The notes: generated by a model not told the origin, from the sequence alone. A stretch of 64,000 nt of DNA from Bradyrhizobium sp. CSA207 (GCF_029051685.1 NZ_JAACFT010000003.1:248001-312000), one strand, 5' to 3'. Positions 25,652 to 36,032 are shown, counted from the first letter of the stretch. Translations and numbers: made by a program.

Positions 25652-25881
25652 CTCATCCGGTCGATAGTTTTGCGTCCATGGTAGCGGTTCTGGGCACACA
25701 TCGTGAACGGAAACGGCCGAGACTCAACCGAAGGTTACAGCTTACTTAATTTTGGTGAGAGCGCGGAATAGGGACCGGGTAAGATGCGCTTTACTGGGTG
25801 GTGTCATAATGCCCTGCCACTGCGGCGGGTTCCAGGTTTGAATCATGCGATTTTGATCTCAATATCCGTGAGTTGTTCCCC

Positions 25882-26268
25882 ATGCCCCGCGTTCTCATCA
25901 TCGACGACCAGAAGAACGTCCGCGCCATGGTTGCGATCGTGCTCCGGGTCAACCGTTATGAAGTCGTGGAGGCCGATTGCGGCGCCGCGGGGGTGAAGGC
26001 CTTCACGGAGGCTTCCTTCGACGCGGCGATCGTGGACATCTTCCTCGGCGACACCAGCGGTGTCGACGTCATAGCGACCCTGCGCGAGCGAGCGCCAGGG
26101 CTGCCCGTGGTTGCGGTGTCCGGCATGACGGCCCTCGATTTCATGGACCAATCGTCCCATCTCGCCAACGTCGTCTGCCTGCAAAAGCCGTTTCGGCCGA
26201 ACGATCTCCTGCAGGCGCTTCGGAAGGCACAGGCCGCCGCGGGCGGCGAGCTGCCGGCGGCCGTCTGA
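25882..26268 (+). CDS. Single-domain response regulator (receiver only)
   Basis: 128 residues forming one receiver domain: PRVLIIDDQKNVRAMVAIV (acidic pair), DAAIVDIFLGDTSG (phospho-acceptor Asp), VVAVSGMTA and CLQKPFRPNDLL (Lys). No output domain. Divergent from the hybrid kinase 230 bases away, so it may relay or compete for its phosphate (inference). ATG 25882 preferred over an in-frame TTG three codons earlier. Confidence 0.88.
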   Translation: MPRVLIIDDQKNVRAMVAIVLRVNRYEVVEADCGAAGVKAFTEASFDAAIVDIFLGDTSGVDVIATLRERAPGLPVVAVSGMTALDFMDQSSHLANVVCLQKPFRPNDLLQALRKAQAAAGGELPAAV

Positions 26269-26284
26269 CCGCGCCGCAAAAGAA

Positions 26285-26307
26285 ACGCCCCGGGCAAGCC
26301 GGGGCGT
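26285..26307 (-). terminator. Intrinsic terminator of livK (possibly bidirectional)
   Basis: Perfect 9-bp stem ACGCCCCGG/CCGGGGCGT with a 5-base loop. On the minus strand it is followed by TTTCTTTT, a good U-tract, 38 bases after the livK stop. It lies between convergent genes, so it may also stop the receiver-gene transcript. Confidence 0.75.
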
Positions 26308-26344
26308 GGTGGTGATTGTATCGTGGCTCGATCCCGGCGAGGCT

Positions 26345-27463
26345 TCAGGTGCCCTGGCCGCTGATCTCGGTGTAGCCGCCCTTGGCATCCCACTTGTAGA
26401 CGACATAATCGATCTGCTTGATGTCGCCCTTGGCGTCATACTCGATCGGCCCGATCACGGTGTCCCACTTGCCGGCCTTGATCGCCGCCATGACCTTCTT
26501 GGCGTCGGTGGTGCCGGCCTTCTTGGCCGCCTGCGACCACACCTGCATCGCAGCATAGGTGTAGAGCGTGTAGCCCTCGGGGTCGATGTTCTTGGCCTTG
26601 AAGGCTTCGACGATCTTCTTCGCGGTCGCTTTGTTGCGCGGATCGGGGCCGAAGGTGAACAGCGTGCCTTCACCGGCCGGGCCGGTGATGGAGGCGTACT
26701 CCTTGTCGGCGAGCGCGTCGCCGGCCATCAGGATCGTCTTGAGGCCCTGGTCGCGCATCTGGCGCAGGATCAGGCCGCTCTCCTGATGGTAGCCGCCGAC
26801 ATAGACGAGGTCGATGTTGTCGCGCTTCAGGCGCGAGACGATCGCGTTGAAGTCCTTGTCGCCCTTGTTGTAGGACTCGTACATCTTCTCGGTGATGCCG
26901 GCCTTGTTGAGCGCCTTCTTGGTCTCGTCCGCAAGACCCTTGCCGTAGGTGGTCTTGTCGTTGAGGATCGCGATGTTCTTGCCCTTGAAGTTCTTGGCAA
27001 TGTACTGCGCCGCGATCAGGCCCTGCTGATCGTCGCGGCCGCAGACGCGTGCCACGTTCCACAGCTTGCGCTCGGTGAGCAGTGGGTTGGTCGAGGCCGG
27101 CGTGATCTGGAGCACGTTGCCGTCGGCATAGGCCTCCGAGGCCGGGATCGACGACGACGAGCAATAATGTCCGGCCACGAACGGGATTTTTGCGCCGGCG
27201 ATCTTCTCGGCGACCGAGCGCGCCTGCTTCGGATCGCAGGCGTCGTCCTCGATGTTGAGCGCGAGCTTCTTGCCGTTGACGCCGCCGGCGGCGTTGATGT
27301 CGGCCACGGCCATCTCGGCGCCGTTCTTCATCTGGCGGCCGAAGGCGGATTCGCCGCCCGTCATCGGGCCGGCGACTGCGATGGTGACATCCTGCGCGAA
27401 CGCCGCGCTCGACAGCGCGATGGACACGCCGAATGCCAGACCGATGAGCTTCAATGATTTCAT
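26345..27463 (-). CDS. livK: Branched-chain amino acid ABC transporter, periplasmic binding protein
   Basis: 372 residues. Signal peptide 1-23 (LIGLAFGVSIALSSAAFA). Type I periplasmic-binding fold: VTIAVAGPMTGGESAFGRQM at the start of mature protein, VAGHYCSSSSIPASEAYAD and PASTNPLLTERK (ligand-site region), VYVGGYHQESGLI. Captures branched-chain or related amino acids for the LivHMGF membrane complex encoded immediately upstream on the same strand. GAGG precedes ATG 27463. Last gene of the operon with its own spacer of about 170 bases. Confidence 0.93.
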   Translation of the reverse strand: MKSLKLIGLAFGVSIALSSAAFAQDVTIAVAGPMTGGESAFGRQMKNGAEMAVADINAAGGVNGKKLALNIEDDACDPKQARSVAEKIAGAKIPFVAGHYCSSSSIPASEAYADGNVLQITPASTNPLLTERKLWNVARVCGRDDQQGLIAAQYIAKNFKGKNIAILNDKTTYGKGLADETKKALNKAGITEKMYESYNKGDKDFNAIVSRLKRDNIDLVYVGGYHQESGLILRQMRDQGLKTILMAGDALADKEYASITGPAGEGTLFTFGPDPRNKATAKKIVEAFKAKNIDPEGYTLYTYAAMQVWSQAAKKAGTTDAKKVMAAIKAGKWDTVIGPIEYDAKGDIKQIDYVVYKWDAKGGYTEISGQGT

Positions 27464-27634
27464 GAGATACCTCGCGGATGGTCGCCTGTGGAAGTTGCCG
27501 GGCATGCCGGTTTAAACCGGTGCCATTGTCGAATGAAATTGCGGAGAAGTCACCGGCAAAATACGGGCATTGGCCGAGATATCTCGCCTCATTCGGCCGC
27601 ACGCGGGTCTGTACGGGTTCGTTCCCGGGCGGAC

Positions 27635-28365
27635 TCAGCCGTGCCGGCCGCCTTCCAGGTAGGCGGCGCGAATCTCGGCGCGCTGCAACAATTCGGCGCC
27701 GGTCCCGGCCAGCGTGATTAGGCCATTGACCATGACATAGGCGCGATGGGCAAGCTTGAGGGCATGGTTGGCGTTCTGCTCGACGATCAGGACGGTCAGG
27801 CCGTCCTGCCGGTTGAGGGTGCGGATCGCATCGAAAATCTGGCGGGCGATTAGCGGTGCGAGCCCGAGCGAGGGCTCGTCCAGCAGGAGCAGCCGGGGGC
27901 GGCTCATCAAGGCGCGGCCGATCGCCAGCATCTGCTGCTCGCCGCCGGACAGGGTTCCACCGCGTTGGGCATAACGCTCCTTCAGGCGCGGAAACAGCGC
28001 AAAGACGCGCTCCAGCGTAGCGTCGCGCTCCGAATCGGTGCATCCGGTGGCGTCTGCCCCCATCTGGAGGTTTTCCGCCACGCTCATGCGCGGGAAGATT
28101 CGTCGTCCCTCCGGCGATTGCGCGATGCGCAAATGCGCGATTTCGTGGGTGGGCACGTCGGTGATGTCGCGGCTTTCGTACAGGATCTGGCCGGCGCGGG
28201 CGCGCGGCTTCCCGAAGATCGTCATCATCAGCGTCGACTTGCCGGCGCCGTTGGCCCCGATCAGGGCGACGATCTCGCCGGGATTGATCTCGACGTCGAC
28301 GCCCTTCAGCGCCTCGATCTTGCCGTAAGCGGCGCGCAGGCCACGGATCGCGAGCAGGGGAGCGG

Positions 28366-28369
<4 letters not shown>
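27635..28369 (-). CDS. livF: Branched-chain amino acid ABC transporter ATPase LivF
   Basis: 244 residues. Walker A GANGAGKSTLMMTI, signature GTLSGGEQQMLAIGRALM, Walker B LLLLDEPSLGLAP, H-loop VEQNANHAL. The LivF type is shown by the short length and the SPEGRRIFPRMSVAENL segment. Couples ATP hydrolysis to uptake with LivG. Overlaps livG by 4 bases (ATGA). Confidence 0.95.
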
Positions 28370-29195
<826 letters not shown>

Positions 29196-29199
<4 letters not shown>

Positions 29200-30521
29200 C
29201 CGTGTCCCTCCTTGACGAGGTCGGAGGAGATCGCCTTTGCCTTGGTCAGGTACACGGTCGGCGCGCGATGGCCGATCAGGCCCCGCGGCCGCCAGATCAT
29301 GATCAGCACCATCGCCATGCCGAACACCAGCATGCGGTAATTCTCGAGGCCGCGGAACAGCTCGAAACCGCCGATCATGGCCAGCGCCGCAAGCGCGACG
29401 CCGAGCTGCGATCCCATGCCGCCGAGCACGACGATGGCGAGCACCAGTGCCGATTCCTGGAAGGTGAAGGATTCCGGGCTGATGAACCCTTGCCGGGTGG
29501 CGAAGAACGCGCCGGCAAAGCCGCCGAACATGGCGCCGGTCGCGAACGCGGTCAGTTTCGTGGTCGTGGTGTTGATGCCGAGCGCGCGGCAGGCGACCTC
29601 GTCCTCGCGCAAGGCTTCCCAGGCGCGACCGATCGGCAGGCGGCGCAGGCGGATCGTCACCCAGTTGGTGAGCAGTGCGAGCGCCAGGATCACATAGAAC
29701 AGGAAGACGATGCGATGGGTCGGCGAGTACTCGATGCCGAGCCTGGCGGCGAGGCCGTTGTCGCTGTTGTCGAGCGGGATGCCGAAGAAGGAGGGGCGGG
29801 GAATGCTGGAGACGCCGTTGGGGCCGCCGGTCAGCGACTGCCAGTTTATGATGACAAGGCGGATGATCTCGCCAAAGGCGAGCGTGACGATGGCGAGATA
29901 GTCTCCGCGCAGGCGCAGCACGGGAAAGCCGAGCAGCACGCCCCAGAACGCCGCAAGGGTGCCCGCGAGCGGCAGGCAGATCCAGAACGACCAGCCGAAG
30001 TTGGTGGCAAGCAACGCGTAGGAATAGGCGCCCACCGCGTAGAAGGCGACGTAGCCGAGATCGAGCAGGCCGGCGAGTCCCACCACCACGTTCAAGCCCC
30101 AGCCCAGCATCACATAGGTGAGGACGAGGATCGCGAGGTCGAGGATGTAGCGCTGGTCATAGAAGATCACCGGCACCAGGAACGTGAAGATCAAAAGCGC
30201 CGGCGCAAGGTAACGGCCGAGAAAAGACATGCCGCTGCGTACAGCAGGCGGCACCAGACTGTCGGTGCCGTTGGGGCCGATCCATTGCCGCAAGAGCTCG
30301 ATCACGATCGAGCCGCCGAACACGACGGCGACAAGGGCGGCGACCTCGCCGAAACGCGTCCAATAGGTAAGCTGGCCGTCGGAGCCGGCCTCGGTGCGGA
30401 CGCCGACCATCAGCGAGAACAGCACCAGCGCGACCAGCGCGCTGATGAGGGACTTTTTCAGGATGTAGGCGATGCCGGCGGTGCGGCTTGCGTGCGTGGT
30501 CTCGTGCGGGATGGCTGTCAC
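29196..30521 (-). CDS. livM: Branched-chain amino acid ABC transporter permease LivM
   Basis: 441 residues, longer than LivH because of an N-terminal extension with two or three extra spans (about 20-110). Core: LDLAILVLTYVMLGWGLNVV, GLAGLLDLGYVAFYAVGAY, and the ATPase-contact EAA-like loop GRAWEALREDEVACRALGIN. About ten spans in total. Forms the membrane channel with LivH. Confidence 0.94.
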
Positions 30522-30532
30522 GCGGCGGTCCG

Positions 30533-31450
30533 TCAGACTTTTTCGACTTCGGGACGGCCGAGCAGGCCGGTCGGCATGAAGATCAGCACGACGATCAGGA
30601 TCGAGAACGCCGCGACGTCCTTGTACTCGACCGAGAAATAGGCCGACCAGAACGTTTCGATCAGGCCGATCGCGAGACCGCCGAGCATGGCGCCCGGCAG
30701 CGACCCGATGCCGCCGAGCACGGCGGCCGTGAATGCCTTGATGCCGGCGACGAAGCCCATGAAGAAATCGACTAGGCCGTAATAGAGCAGGTACATCAGG
30801 CCCGCGACGGCGGCGAGTGCGGCGCCGATCACGAAGGTCATAGAGATGGTGCGGTCGACATCGACCCCGAGCAGCGCCGCCATGGTCTGGTCCTGCTCGC
30901 AGGCGCGCATGTCGCGACCGAGCCGGGTGCGCGAGACCAGCCAGGTGAAGATCGCCAGCAGCACGATGGTGGTGATGACCACCACGATCTGGATGTTGGA
31001 GAGCTGGATCACGAAGCCGTCCGCGCTCTCATGCAGCGTATAGCCGCCGGTGATGAGGGGCGGGATCGGCTTGACGCGCGCGCCTTGCGCCACCTGGGAA
31101 TAGTTGGTCAGCACGAAGGACATGCCGATCGCCGACAGCATCGGGGCGAGGCGGAAGGAGTGGCGCAGCGGCCGGTAGGCGATGCGCTCGATGGTCCAGC
31201 CATAGAGCGCGGTGATTGCCATTGAGACCAGGATCACGATCAAGAGGATTACCGGCACCGCGGTGAGGCCGGTGGAGACCAGCAGAAGGAAGGTGATCAG
31301 CGCGATGAAACCGCCGATCATGAAGACGTCGCCATGGGCGAAGTTGATCATGCCGACGATGCCGTAGACCATCGTGTAGCCGATCGCGATCAGGCCGTAG
31401 ATCGAGCCGAGCACGAGGCCGTTGATGAGCTGCTGGGTGAAATAATCCAT
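30533..31450 (-). CDS. livH: Branched-chain amino acid ABC transporter permease LivH
   Basis: 305 residues, first gene of livHMGF-K. Family features: LVLGSIYGLIAIGYTMVYGI, GMINFAHGDVFMIGGF, and the EAA loop GRDMRACEQDQTMAALLGVD. About eight spans. The start ATG 31450 gives the standard N-terminus; a long upstream in-frame extension to 31711 is rejected as it lacks membrane-protein character. The 275-base spacer upstream, shared with a divergent small gene, should hold the operon promoter. Confidence 0.94.
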   Translation of the reverse strand: MDYFTQQLINGLVLGSIYGLIAIGYTMVYGIVGMINFAHGDVFMIGGFIALITFLLLVSTGLTAVPVILLIVILVSMAITALYGWTIERIAYRPLRHSFRLAPMLSAIGMSFVLTNYSQVAQGARVKPIPPLITGGYTLHESADGFVIQLSNIQIVVVITTIVLLAIFTWLVSRTRLGRDMRACEQDQTMAALLGVDVDRTISMTFVIGAALAAVAGLMYLLYYGLVDFFMGFVAGIKAFTAAVLGGIGSLPGAMLGGLAIGLIETFWSAYFSVEYKDVAAFSILIVVLIFMPTGLLGRPEVEKV

Positions 31451-31725
31451 AGGCTGCCGTACCCAAACCTGACACCGCTCAAAGGGAGCTCTTGAGAAAG
31501 AGTTCTTGGGCCCCGGCAGCCCTTGAGCATTCTTCCCGTTTTGTAACAGGAGGGAACTGGCGCCCGCAACTGGCCATGCCTGGCCATTGGGGCTTGTGCA
31601 GAGCTCATTTCGCCGCGGACGTCGTTTTCTCGGTTCCGCACCTCCGGGGAACCGGGTTCCGCGGGCAACCAAATCAGGTGCCGGTCGTTGTTGCACTCTG
31701 ACGTCCAACAAGGGAGTTTCCCCCG

Positions 31726-31896
31726 ATGACGAAGCAGCAGAACCAGAATCCGGGTCAGCAGACTCAGAACCCCGGCCAGCAGCGCCCCGGGCAGCAGCAG
31801 GGCGGCGGCCAGAAACCCGGACAGCAGCAGCAGGACCCGCAGCGCCAGGGCGACAAGCCCGGCCAGCAGGGCGGCCAGCGCAGTCAGGACGAGTAG
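31726..31896 (+). CDS. 56-residue Gln/Gly/Pro-rich small protein
   Basis: ATG 31726 to TAG 31896 with AGGGAG 10 bases upstream. Almost entirely Q, N, G, P and K in a loose repeat (PGQQ occurs five times). Likely disordered, with no membrane segment or signal. It is followed at once by a strong terminator, which supports a discrete transcript. I recall similar mini-proteins from other bradyrhizobia but know no function. Confidence 0.6.
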   Translation: MTKQQNQNPGQQTQNPGQQRPGQQQGGGQKPGQQQQDPQRQGDKPGQQGGQRSQDE

Positions 31897-31913
31897 TTTG
31901 GGAGCCGAGGAGT

Positions 31914-31950
31914 AAGGAAGGGCCCCGCCGCGAGGTGGGGCCTTTTCCTT
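31914..31950 (+). terminator. Intrinsic terminator after the Gln-rich gene
   Basis: Stem GGCCCCGCC/GGTGGGGCC with loop GCGA, extended by outer AAGGAA/TTCCTT pairing and a CCTTTTCCTT tail, 18 bases after the stop. Confidence 0.75.
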
Positions 31951-32107
31951 GGCCGCGCCGGCCGCCGGGTCTTTAGCCGCGCCGGCCCCCGGGGCGATTA
32001 AGGTAAACAAAGGGTTTAAATTGCCGCCACAGTCTGATGCGAGTTAGCTCCCCGCAAAGCCGGTGCCTTCCGTCGAAGGCTTCGGGCAAACGATGCGGGA
32101 AGCGGCA

Positions 32108-32632
32108 ATGTTCAGGAATTGGCGTATCGGCTCCGTCAACGGCGCCGTGGTGGCGGCCTATTTCATTCCGGCCTGGACCCTCGTCGCCTTCAACATCATT
32201 GTGGCGCCGGTGCATGGCCTTTACGAGCGGCCGACGGTGGCCGTGGCACTGTTCCTCAGCGACCACCTCCAGATGGCGGGGATGAGCACGGTGCGTGCCG
32301 CCTGGCTGCTCGCGCTGGGACGGCTGACCGTTGTGGCGTTCTTCGCGATCTACCTCGCGCTCCTTTGCATTCCCCGTGTCCGCAAGAACGGCGGCAGCGA
32401 CGAGGCGCTCGGCATCGCGCTTGCGATCGGCAGCCTGATCTCGTTCGCCAGCATGGTGATGGCGTCAAAGGTCGGCGAGATGGCCGCGCTGCGATTGCAT
32501 GCCACCGAACTCCTATTGCTGCTCGGTGCTGCGATCGTGATCGTGATCGAACGGCCGGAGGCGACACCGAAGACCGCCGAGGCCGCAGCGCCGCTAGCCC
32601 TTGAGCAGGCCGAGCTCCTGCACAATCGCTGA
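32108..32632 (+). CDS. Four-span membrane protein of unknown function
   Basis: 174 residues. Hydrophobic segments about 12-32 (VVAAYFIPAWTLVAFNIIV), 58-85 (ALGRLTVVAFFAIYLALLCI), 98-118 and 128-146 (LLLLLGAAIVIVI). The loop after span 1 carries PVHGLYERPTVAVALFLSDH. GGGAAG precedes ATG 32108; an ATG 5 codons upstream (32093) is possible. The 3' end overlaps the convergent pcaC gene by 39 bases, so its last 12 residues are antisense to pcaC. No family recognised. Confidence 0.6.
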   Translation: MFRNWRIGSVNGAVVAAYFIPAWTLVAFNIIVAPVHGLYERPTVAVALFLSDHLQMAGMSTVRAAWLLALGRLTVVAFFAIYLALLCIPRVRKNGGSDEALGIALAIGSLISFASMVMASKVGEMAALRLHATELLLLLGAAIVIVIERPEATPKTAEAAAPLALEQAELLHNR

Positions 32633-32986
32633 GGCTTCCTTGACGGCGTGGTTCGCCGCCGGCACGCCGCAATAGATCGCCTGCTGCAACAAGATCTCCT
32701 TGATGTCGTCGGGGGTGAAAGCACCCTCGGCGAGCGCCGCGCGCACGTGCAGGCGGAATTCGTCCCATTGCCCAAGTGCGACCATGGTGCCGATCACCAG
32801 CACGCGCCGCGTGCGCTCGTCGAAATGCGGCCGCGTCCAGATTTCGCCCCAGGCGTAGCGCGTGATCATGTCCTGGAAGTCGGTGTTGAACGCATTGCGA
32901 CCCGCGATCGACTTGTCGACCCAGGCGTTGCCCAGCACTTTTCGCCGCACATTCATGCCGGCATCGCGGCGCTTCTGGTCGTCCAT
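32594..32986 (-). CDS. pcaC: 4-carboxymuconolactone decarboxylase
   Basis: 130 residues of the CMD family, which converts 4-carboxymuconolactone to 3-oxoadipate enol-lactone in protocatechuate breakdown. Seen: GMNVRRKVLGNAWVDKS, WGEIWTRPHFDERTRR (family signature), VALGQWDEFRLHVRAAL, EILLQQAIYCGVPAANHAV. GGAGG precedes ATG 32986. Third gene of pcaBDC, separated from pcaD by a palindromic repeat. Confidence 0.93.
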   Translation of the reverse strand: MDDQKRRDAGMNVRRKVLGNAWVDKSIAGRNAFNTDFQDMITRYAWGEIWTRPHFDERTRRVLVIGTMVALGQWDEFRLHVRAALAEGAFTPDDIKEILLQQAIYCGVPAANHAVKEASAIVQELGLLKG

Positions 32987-33000
32987 TCTATCCTCCTCTG

Positions 33001-33081
33001 CGTCATTGCGAGCGAAGCGAAGCAATCCAGTCTGTCACCGCGGTGGGATTTCTGGATTGCTTCGCTGCGCTCGCAATGACG
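33001..33081. repeat. Palindromic repeat (CGTCATTGCGAGCGAAGCG type) inside the pca operon
   Basis: Outer arms CGTCATTGCGAGCGAAGCGA and TTCGCTGCGCTCGCAATGACG, with inner AGCAATCCAG/CTGGATTGCT pairing. It fills the pcaC-pcaD gap. Such elements are frequent between Bradyrhizobium genes and may form a stable mRNA hairpin. Confidence 0.85.
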
Positions 33082-33091
33082 GCGTTTGAAA

Positions 33092-33874
33092 TCAGCGTTG
33101 CGTCAAAAAGCCGACCACCGCGTCGGTGAACGCGTGCGGCTGCTCGATATTGGAAATGTGGGCGGCGTCGATGATGGTCATGCTGGCGCCGGGAATGTTC
33201 GAGCGGATCAGCTCGCCCGCGGAGATCGGCGTCGCCATATCGTGTCGGCCGGCGATCACCAGCGTCGGGCTCTTGATCTTTGGCAGCAGCTCGCGCTGGT
33301 CGAGCGTCGACAGCGCCTCGCAGCAGGCGAGATAACCTTCGACCGGCGAGGCAAGCAGCATCGATTTCATCTTCGCGGTGATCTCTGGCTCGCGCTCGCG
33401 GAAATCGGCCGTCAGCCAGCCGGCGATCACGGCATCGGCGACTGCGGCAATGCCGCCTTCCTTCACCGCCTGAATGCGTTCCAGCCATTTGGTCGGCTCG
33501 GCGTAATAGCAGGAGGTGTTGGAGAGGATGAGCTTGCCGAAGCGCTCCGGCGCATTGGCCCCCAGCCATTGCCCGACCATGCCGCCCATCGACAGGCCGC
33601 ACCAATGTACCTTCTCGATGTTGAGATCGTCGAGGATCGCGAGCACGTCGCGGCCGAAGCGCTCCATCGAATAGGGGCCGGGCGGCACGTTCGACTTGCC
33701 ATGGCCGCGGCGATCGTAGCGGATGACGCGGAACACCTGCGTAAGCGCCTTCATCTGCGGCTCCCACATCTGAAGCGTGCAGCCGAGCGAGTTGGAGAGC
33801 ATCAGGGTCGGCCCGCCGTCGCGGCCCTCGACGGAGACGTTGATCAGGCAACCGTCGGCATCGATCATGGGCAT
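33092..33874 (-). CDS. pcaD: 3-oxoadipate enol-lactonase
   Basis: 260-residue alpha/beta hydrolase. Nucleophile elbow GLSMGGMVGQWLG (Ser), oxyanion-side NSLGCTLQMWEPQM, acid in IAGRHDMATP, catalytic His in DAAHISNIEQPHAF. Hydrolyses the enol-lactone to 3-oxoadipate. Family N-terminus fits ATG 33874. Between pcaB and pcaC in one operon. Confidence 0.94.
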   Translation of the reverse strand: MPMIDADGCLINVSVEGRDGGPTLMLSNSLGCTLQMWEPQMKALTQVFRVIRYDRRGHGKSNVPPGPYSMERFGRDVLAILDDLNIEKVHWCGLSMGGMVGQWLGANAPERFGKLILSNTSCYYAEPTKWLERIQAVKEGGIAAVADAVIAGWLTADFREREPEITAKMKSMLLASPVEGYLACCEALSTLDQRELLPKIKSPTLVIAGRHDMATPISAGELIRSNIPGASMTIIDAAHISNIEQPHAFTDAVVGFLTQR

Positions 33875-33910
33875 GCTGGCGTCTCCGTTTTGTTTGCGCT
33901 CAGGGCTGCT

Positions 33911-35266
33911 CTATTCGCGCTCGAGGCTGTCGAGCAGCCGGTCGATCAGGGCTTGGGAAGCGCCTTGATAGGCCATCGGCTCGAACAATGCCGCAATTTT
34001 CTGGGGCGTAAGATGCGCGGTGACCTGCGAATCGGCCGTAAGCACCTCGCGCAGATGCTTCTTCTCGGCGACCGCGCGCTTGCTTGCGGCTTCAATGAGA
34101 TGATGCGCATCGCTCTTGCCGACTTTCTCGGCCAGCGCCATCGACACCGCTTCGGCCATGATCAGGCCGTGCGTCGCGTCAAGATTGCTGCGCATGCGCA
34201 CAGCGTCGACCTCGAGGCCCTCGCCGATGTCGACGATCGCGGCGAGCGCGCCCGAGGTAACCAGCATTAATTGCGGCAGTGTCGGCCACTCCGCATGCCA
34301 TGGACCGGCGCTGCGCTCGTGGTCCTGAATCTGCGCTGCAAAGATCGTCGCAGCCAGCTGTGGGGCCATGGTCGCGGCACCGAGCGCGCTTGCGGCGGCG
34401 ACCGGGTTGCGCTTGTGCGGCATGGTCGAGGAGCCGCCGCGGCCTTCGCCGGCGGGCTCGAAGGCTTCGGCGACATCGGTCTGCATCAACAGCGAGACGT
34501 CGCGGGCGATCTTGCCGCAGCTGCCGACGAGAATCGCGAAGCTTGAGGCCGCCTCCGCGATCCGGTCGCGATGGGTGTGCCAGGGCGCTTCAGGCAGCGG
34601 CAGATTCAGTTCCAGCGCGAGCCGCTCGGAAACCGCGAGCCCTTTGTCGCCGAGCGCTGCGAGCGTACCGGCGGCGCCGCCGAATTGCAGCGCGAGGCCT
34701 TCGCGGCGCAGCCGCCGCAGACGGCAGCGGGAGCGGGCGAGGCTTGCGGCATATTCGGCGGCCTTCAGGCCGAACGGCATCGGCAGCGCATGCTGCAGCC
34801 AGGTCCGCGCCACCATCGCCGTGTTGCGATGCGTCCGCGCCAGCGCGGCAAACCCCTTGATGGCGCGGCTGAGGTCGGCGTCCAATGCATCGATGCCGGC
34901 GCGCAAGCTGAGCATGGTGGCGGTATCGATGACGTCCTGGCTGGTGGCGCCCCAATGAACATAGCGCGCAGCGTCCGCATCCGCCTTGGCGACATTGGCG
35001 GTCAGCGTCTTGACCAGGGGAATCGCCAGATTGCCTGAGCGCACCGCGGCCTCCGCCAGCGCGGCGATGTCAATTGAGTCTGCCTTGCAGGCGGCTTCGA
35101 TCGGGCCCACCGCGCTTGCCGGAATCACGCCGGTGGCGGCTTCGGCCCGCGCCAAAGCTGCCTCAAAATCGAGCATGTTCTGGAGGGTCGACCGGTCGTC
35201 GCAGACCGCGCGCATGGCCGCGCTCGACAGCATCTGCGCGAGCAGGGGGGACAGGGATGTGCTCAT
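33911..35266 (-). CDS. pcaB: 3-carboxy-cis,cis-muconate cycloisomerase
   Basis: 451 residues, fumarase superfamily. Signature GRGGSSTMPHKRNPVA intact; also HWGATSQDVIDTATML and TWLQHALPMPFGLK. Cyclises 3-carboxymuconate to 4-carboxymuconolactone, so pcaB, pcaD and pcaC cover three consecutive steps. The dioxygenase genes (pcaGH) are not in the window. First gene of the operon, divergent from coxG. Confidence 0.94.
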   Translation of the reverse strand: MSTSLSPLLAQMLSSAAMRAVCDDRSTLQNMLDFEAALARAEAATGVIPASAVGPIEAACKADSIDIAALAEAAVRSGNLAIPLVKTLTANVAKADADAARYVHWGATSQDVIDTATMLSLRAGIDALDADLSRAIKGFAALARTHRNTAMVARTWLQHALPMPFGLKAAEYAASLARSRCRLRRLRREGLALQFGGAAGTLAALGDKGLAVSERLALELNLPLPEAPWHTHRDRIAEAASSFAILVGSCGKIARDVSLLMQTDVAEAFEPAGEGRGGSSTMPHKRNPVAAASALGAATMAPQLAATIFAAQIQDHERSAGPWHAEWPTLPQLMLVTSGALAAIVDIGEGLEVDAVRMRSNLDATHGLIMAEAVSMALAEKVGKSDAHHLIEAASKRAVAEKKHLREVLTADSQVTAHLTPQKIAALFEPMAYQGASQALIDRLLDSLERE

Positions 35267-35435
35267 GTTGCGCGCGACCTAACCACCATGATCCGCCTCT
35301 GCCAATCCCAAACCGCGCACGCAAGCATTTTGCAGTTGCGAATATGCATTGCACGTGGCCAGCATCGCCCTTTCCTTTGCGGCGTCCGTGCGTTACTCCA
35401 GCAGCATTATAGTTACGCGATCCGGGAGGCGCCCC

Positions 35436-35882
35436 ATGGCCATGACAATGAACGGCGAAGTCCAGCTTGCGGCGCCGCGCGAGGCCGTGTGGGCCAAACT
35501 GAACGATCCCGAAGTGCTAAAGGTCTGCATACCCGGCTGCGAGGAACTGGAGCGGACCGACGACGGCGGTTTCCGCGCGGTGGCCAAAATGAAGGTCGGT
35601 CCGGTGTCGGCGCGCTTCAGGGGCAAGGTCATGCTCAGCGATCTCGATCCGCCGAACGGCTACAAGATCTCCGGTGAAGGCGAGGGCGGGGTGGCCGGCT
35701 TCGCCAAGGGCGGCGCCGTGGTCAAGCTCGGGGAGAAGGACGGCGGCACGCTGCTCTCCTACGACGTCGAGGCGCAGATCGGCGGCAAGTTGGCGCAGCT
35801 CGGCCAGCGCCTGATCAACGGCACCGCCAAGAAACTGGCCGACGAATTTTTCGCGAACTTCGCCAAGGCGGTACAGGGCTAG
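35436..35882 (+). CDS. coxG: CoxG-like SRPBCC protein (carbon monoxide dehydrogenase subunit G family)
   Basis: 148 residues of the SRPBCC/CoxG fold: NGEVQLAAPREAVWAKLNDP, LKVCIPGCEELE, FRAVAKMKVGPVSARFRGKV. CoxG in CO oxidisers is linked with membrane attachment of the dehydrogenase. No membrane segment here. GGGAGG precedes ATG 35436. First gene of the rightward cox-like set; a GC-rich hairpin (GGGCAA/TTGCCC, 35933-35946) lies between it and coxS. Confidence 0.88.
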   Translation: MAMTMNGEVQLAAPREAVWAKLNDPEVLKVCIPGCEELERTDDGGFRAVAKMKVGPVSARFRGKVMLSDLDPPNGYKISGEGEGGVAGFAKGGAVVKLGEKDGGTLLSYDVEAQIGGKLAQLGQRLINGTAKKLADEFFANFAKAVQG

Positions 35883-36032
35883 AGGCCCATCACCTTTCAC
35901 ATATCGCCTTTTGTCATGGCGCCTTGCGCCCCGGGCAATGTTGCCCCCGGGCATATTGGCCCATATGATAGATTGGAATAACTATAAGAACCGCTTCGAC
36001 GGGACCCGTCGGGGCGCTGATAGAGAGTGCTT

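Noticed and set aside
26670..28043. 457-codon minus-strand frame across livK and livF
   Set aside because: Out of frame with both recognised liv genes and Arg/Pro/Ala-rich; pure shadow.
31451..31711. 87-codon N-terminal extension of LivH
   Set aside because: Not hydrophobic, no ribosome site, and the canonical LivH start is at 31450.
35933..35946. GGGCAA-TG-TTGCCC hairpin between coxG and coxS as a terminator
   Set aside because: The stem is only six base pairs with a 2-base loop and no U-run; mentioned in the coxG entry only.
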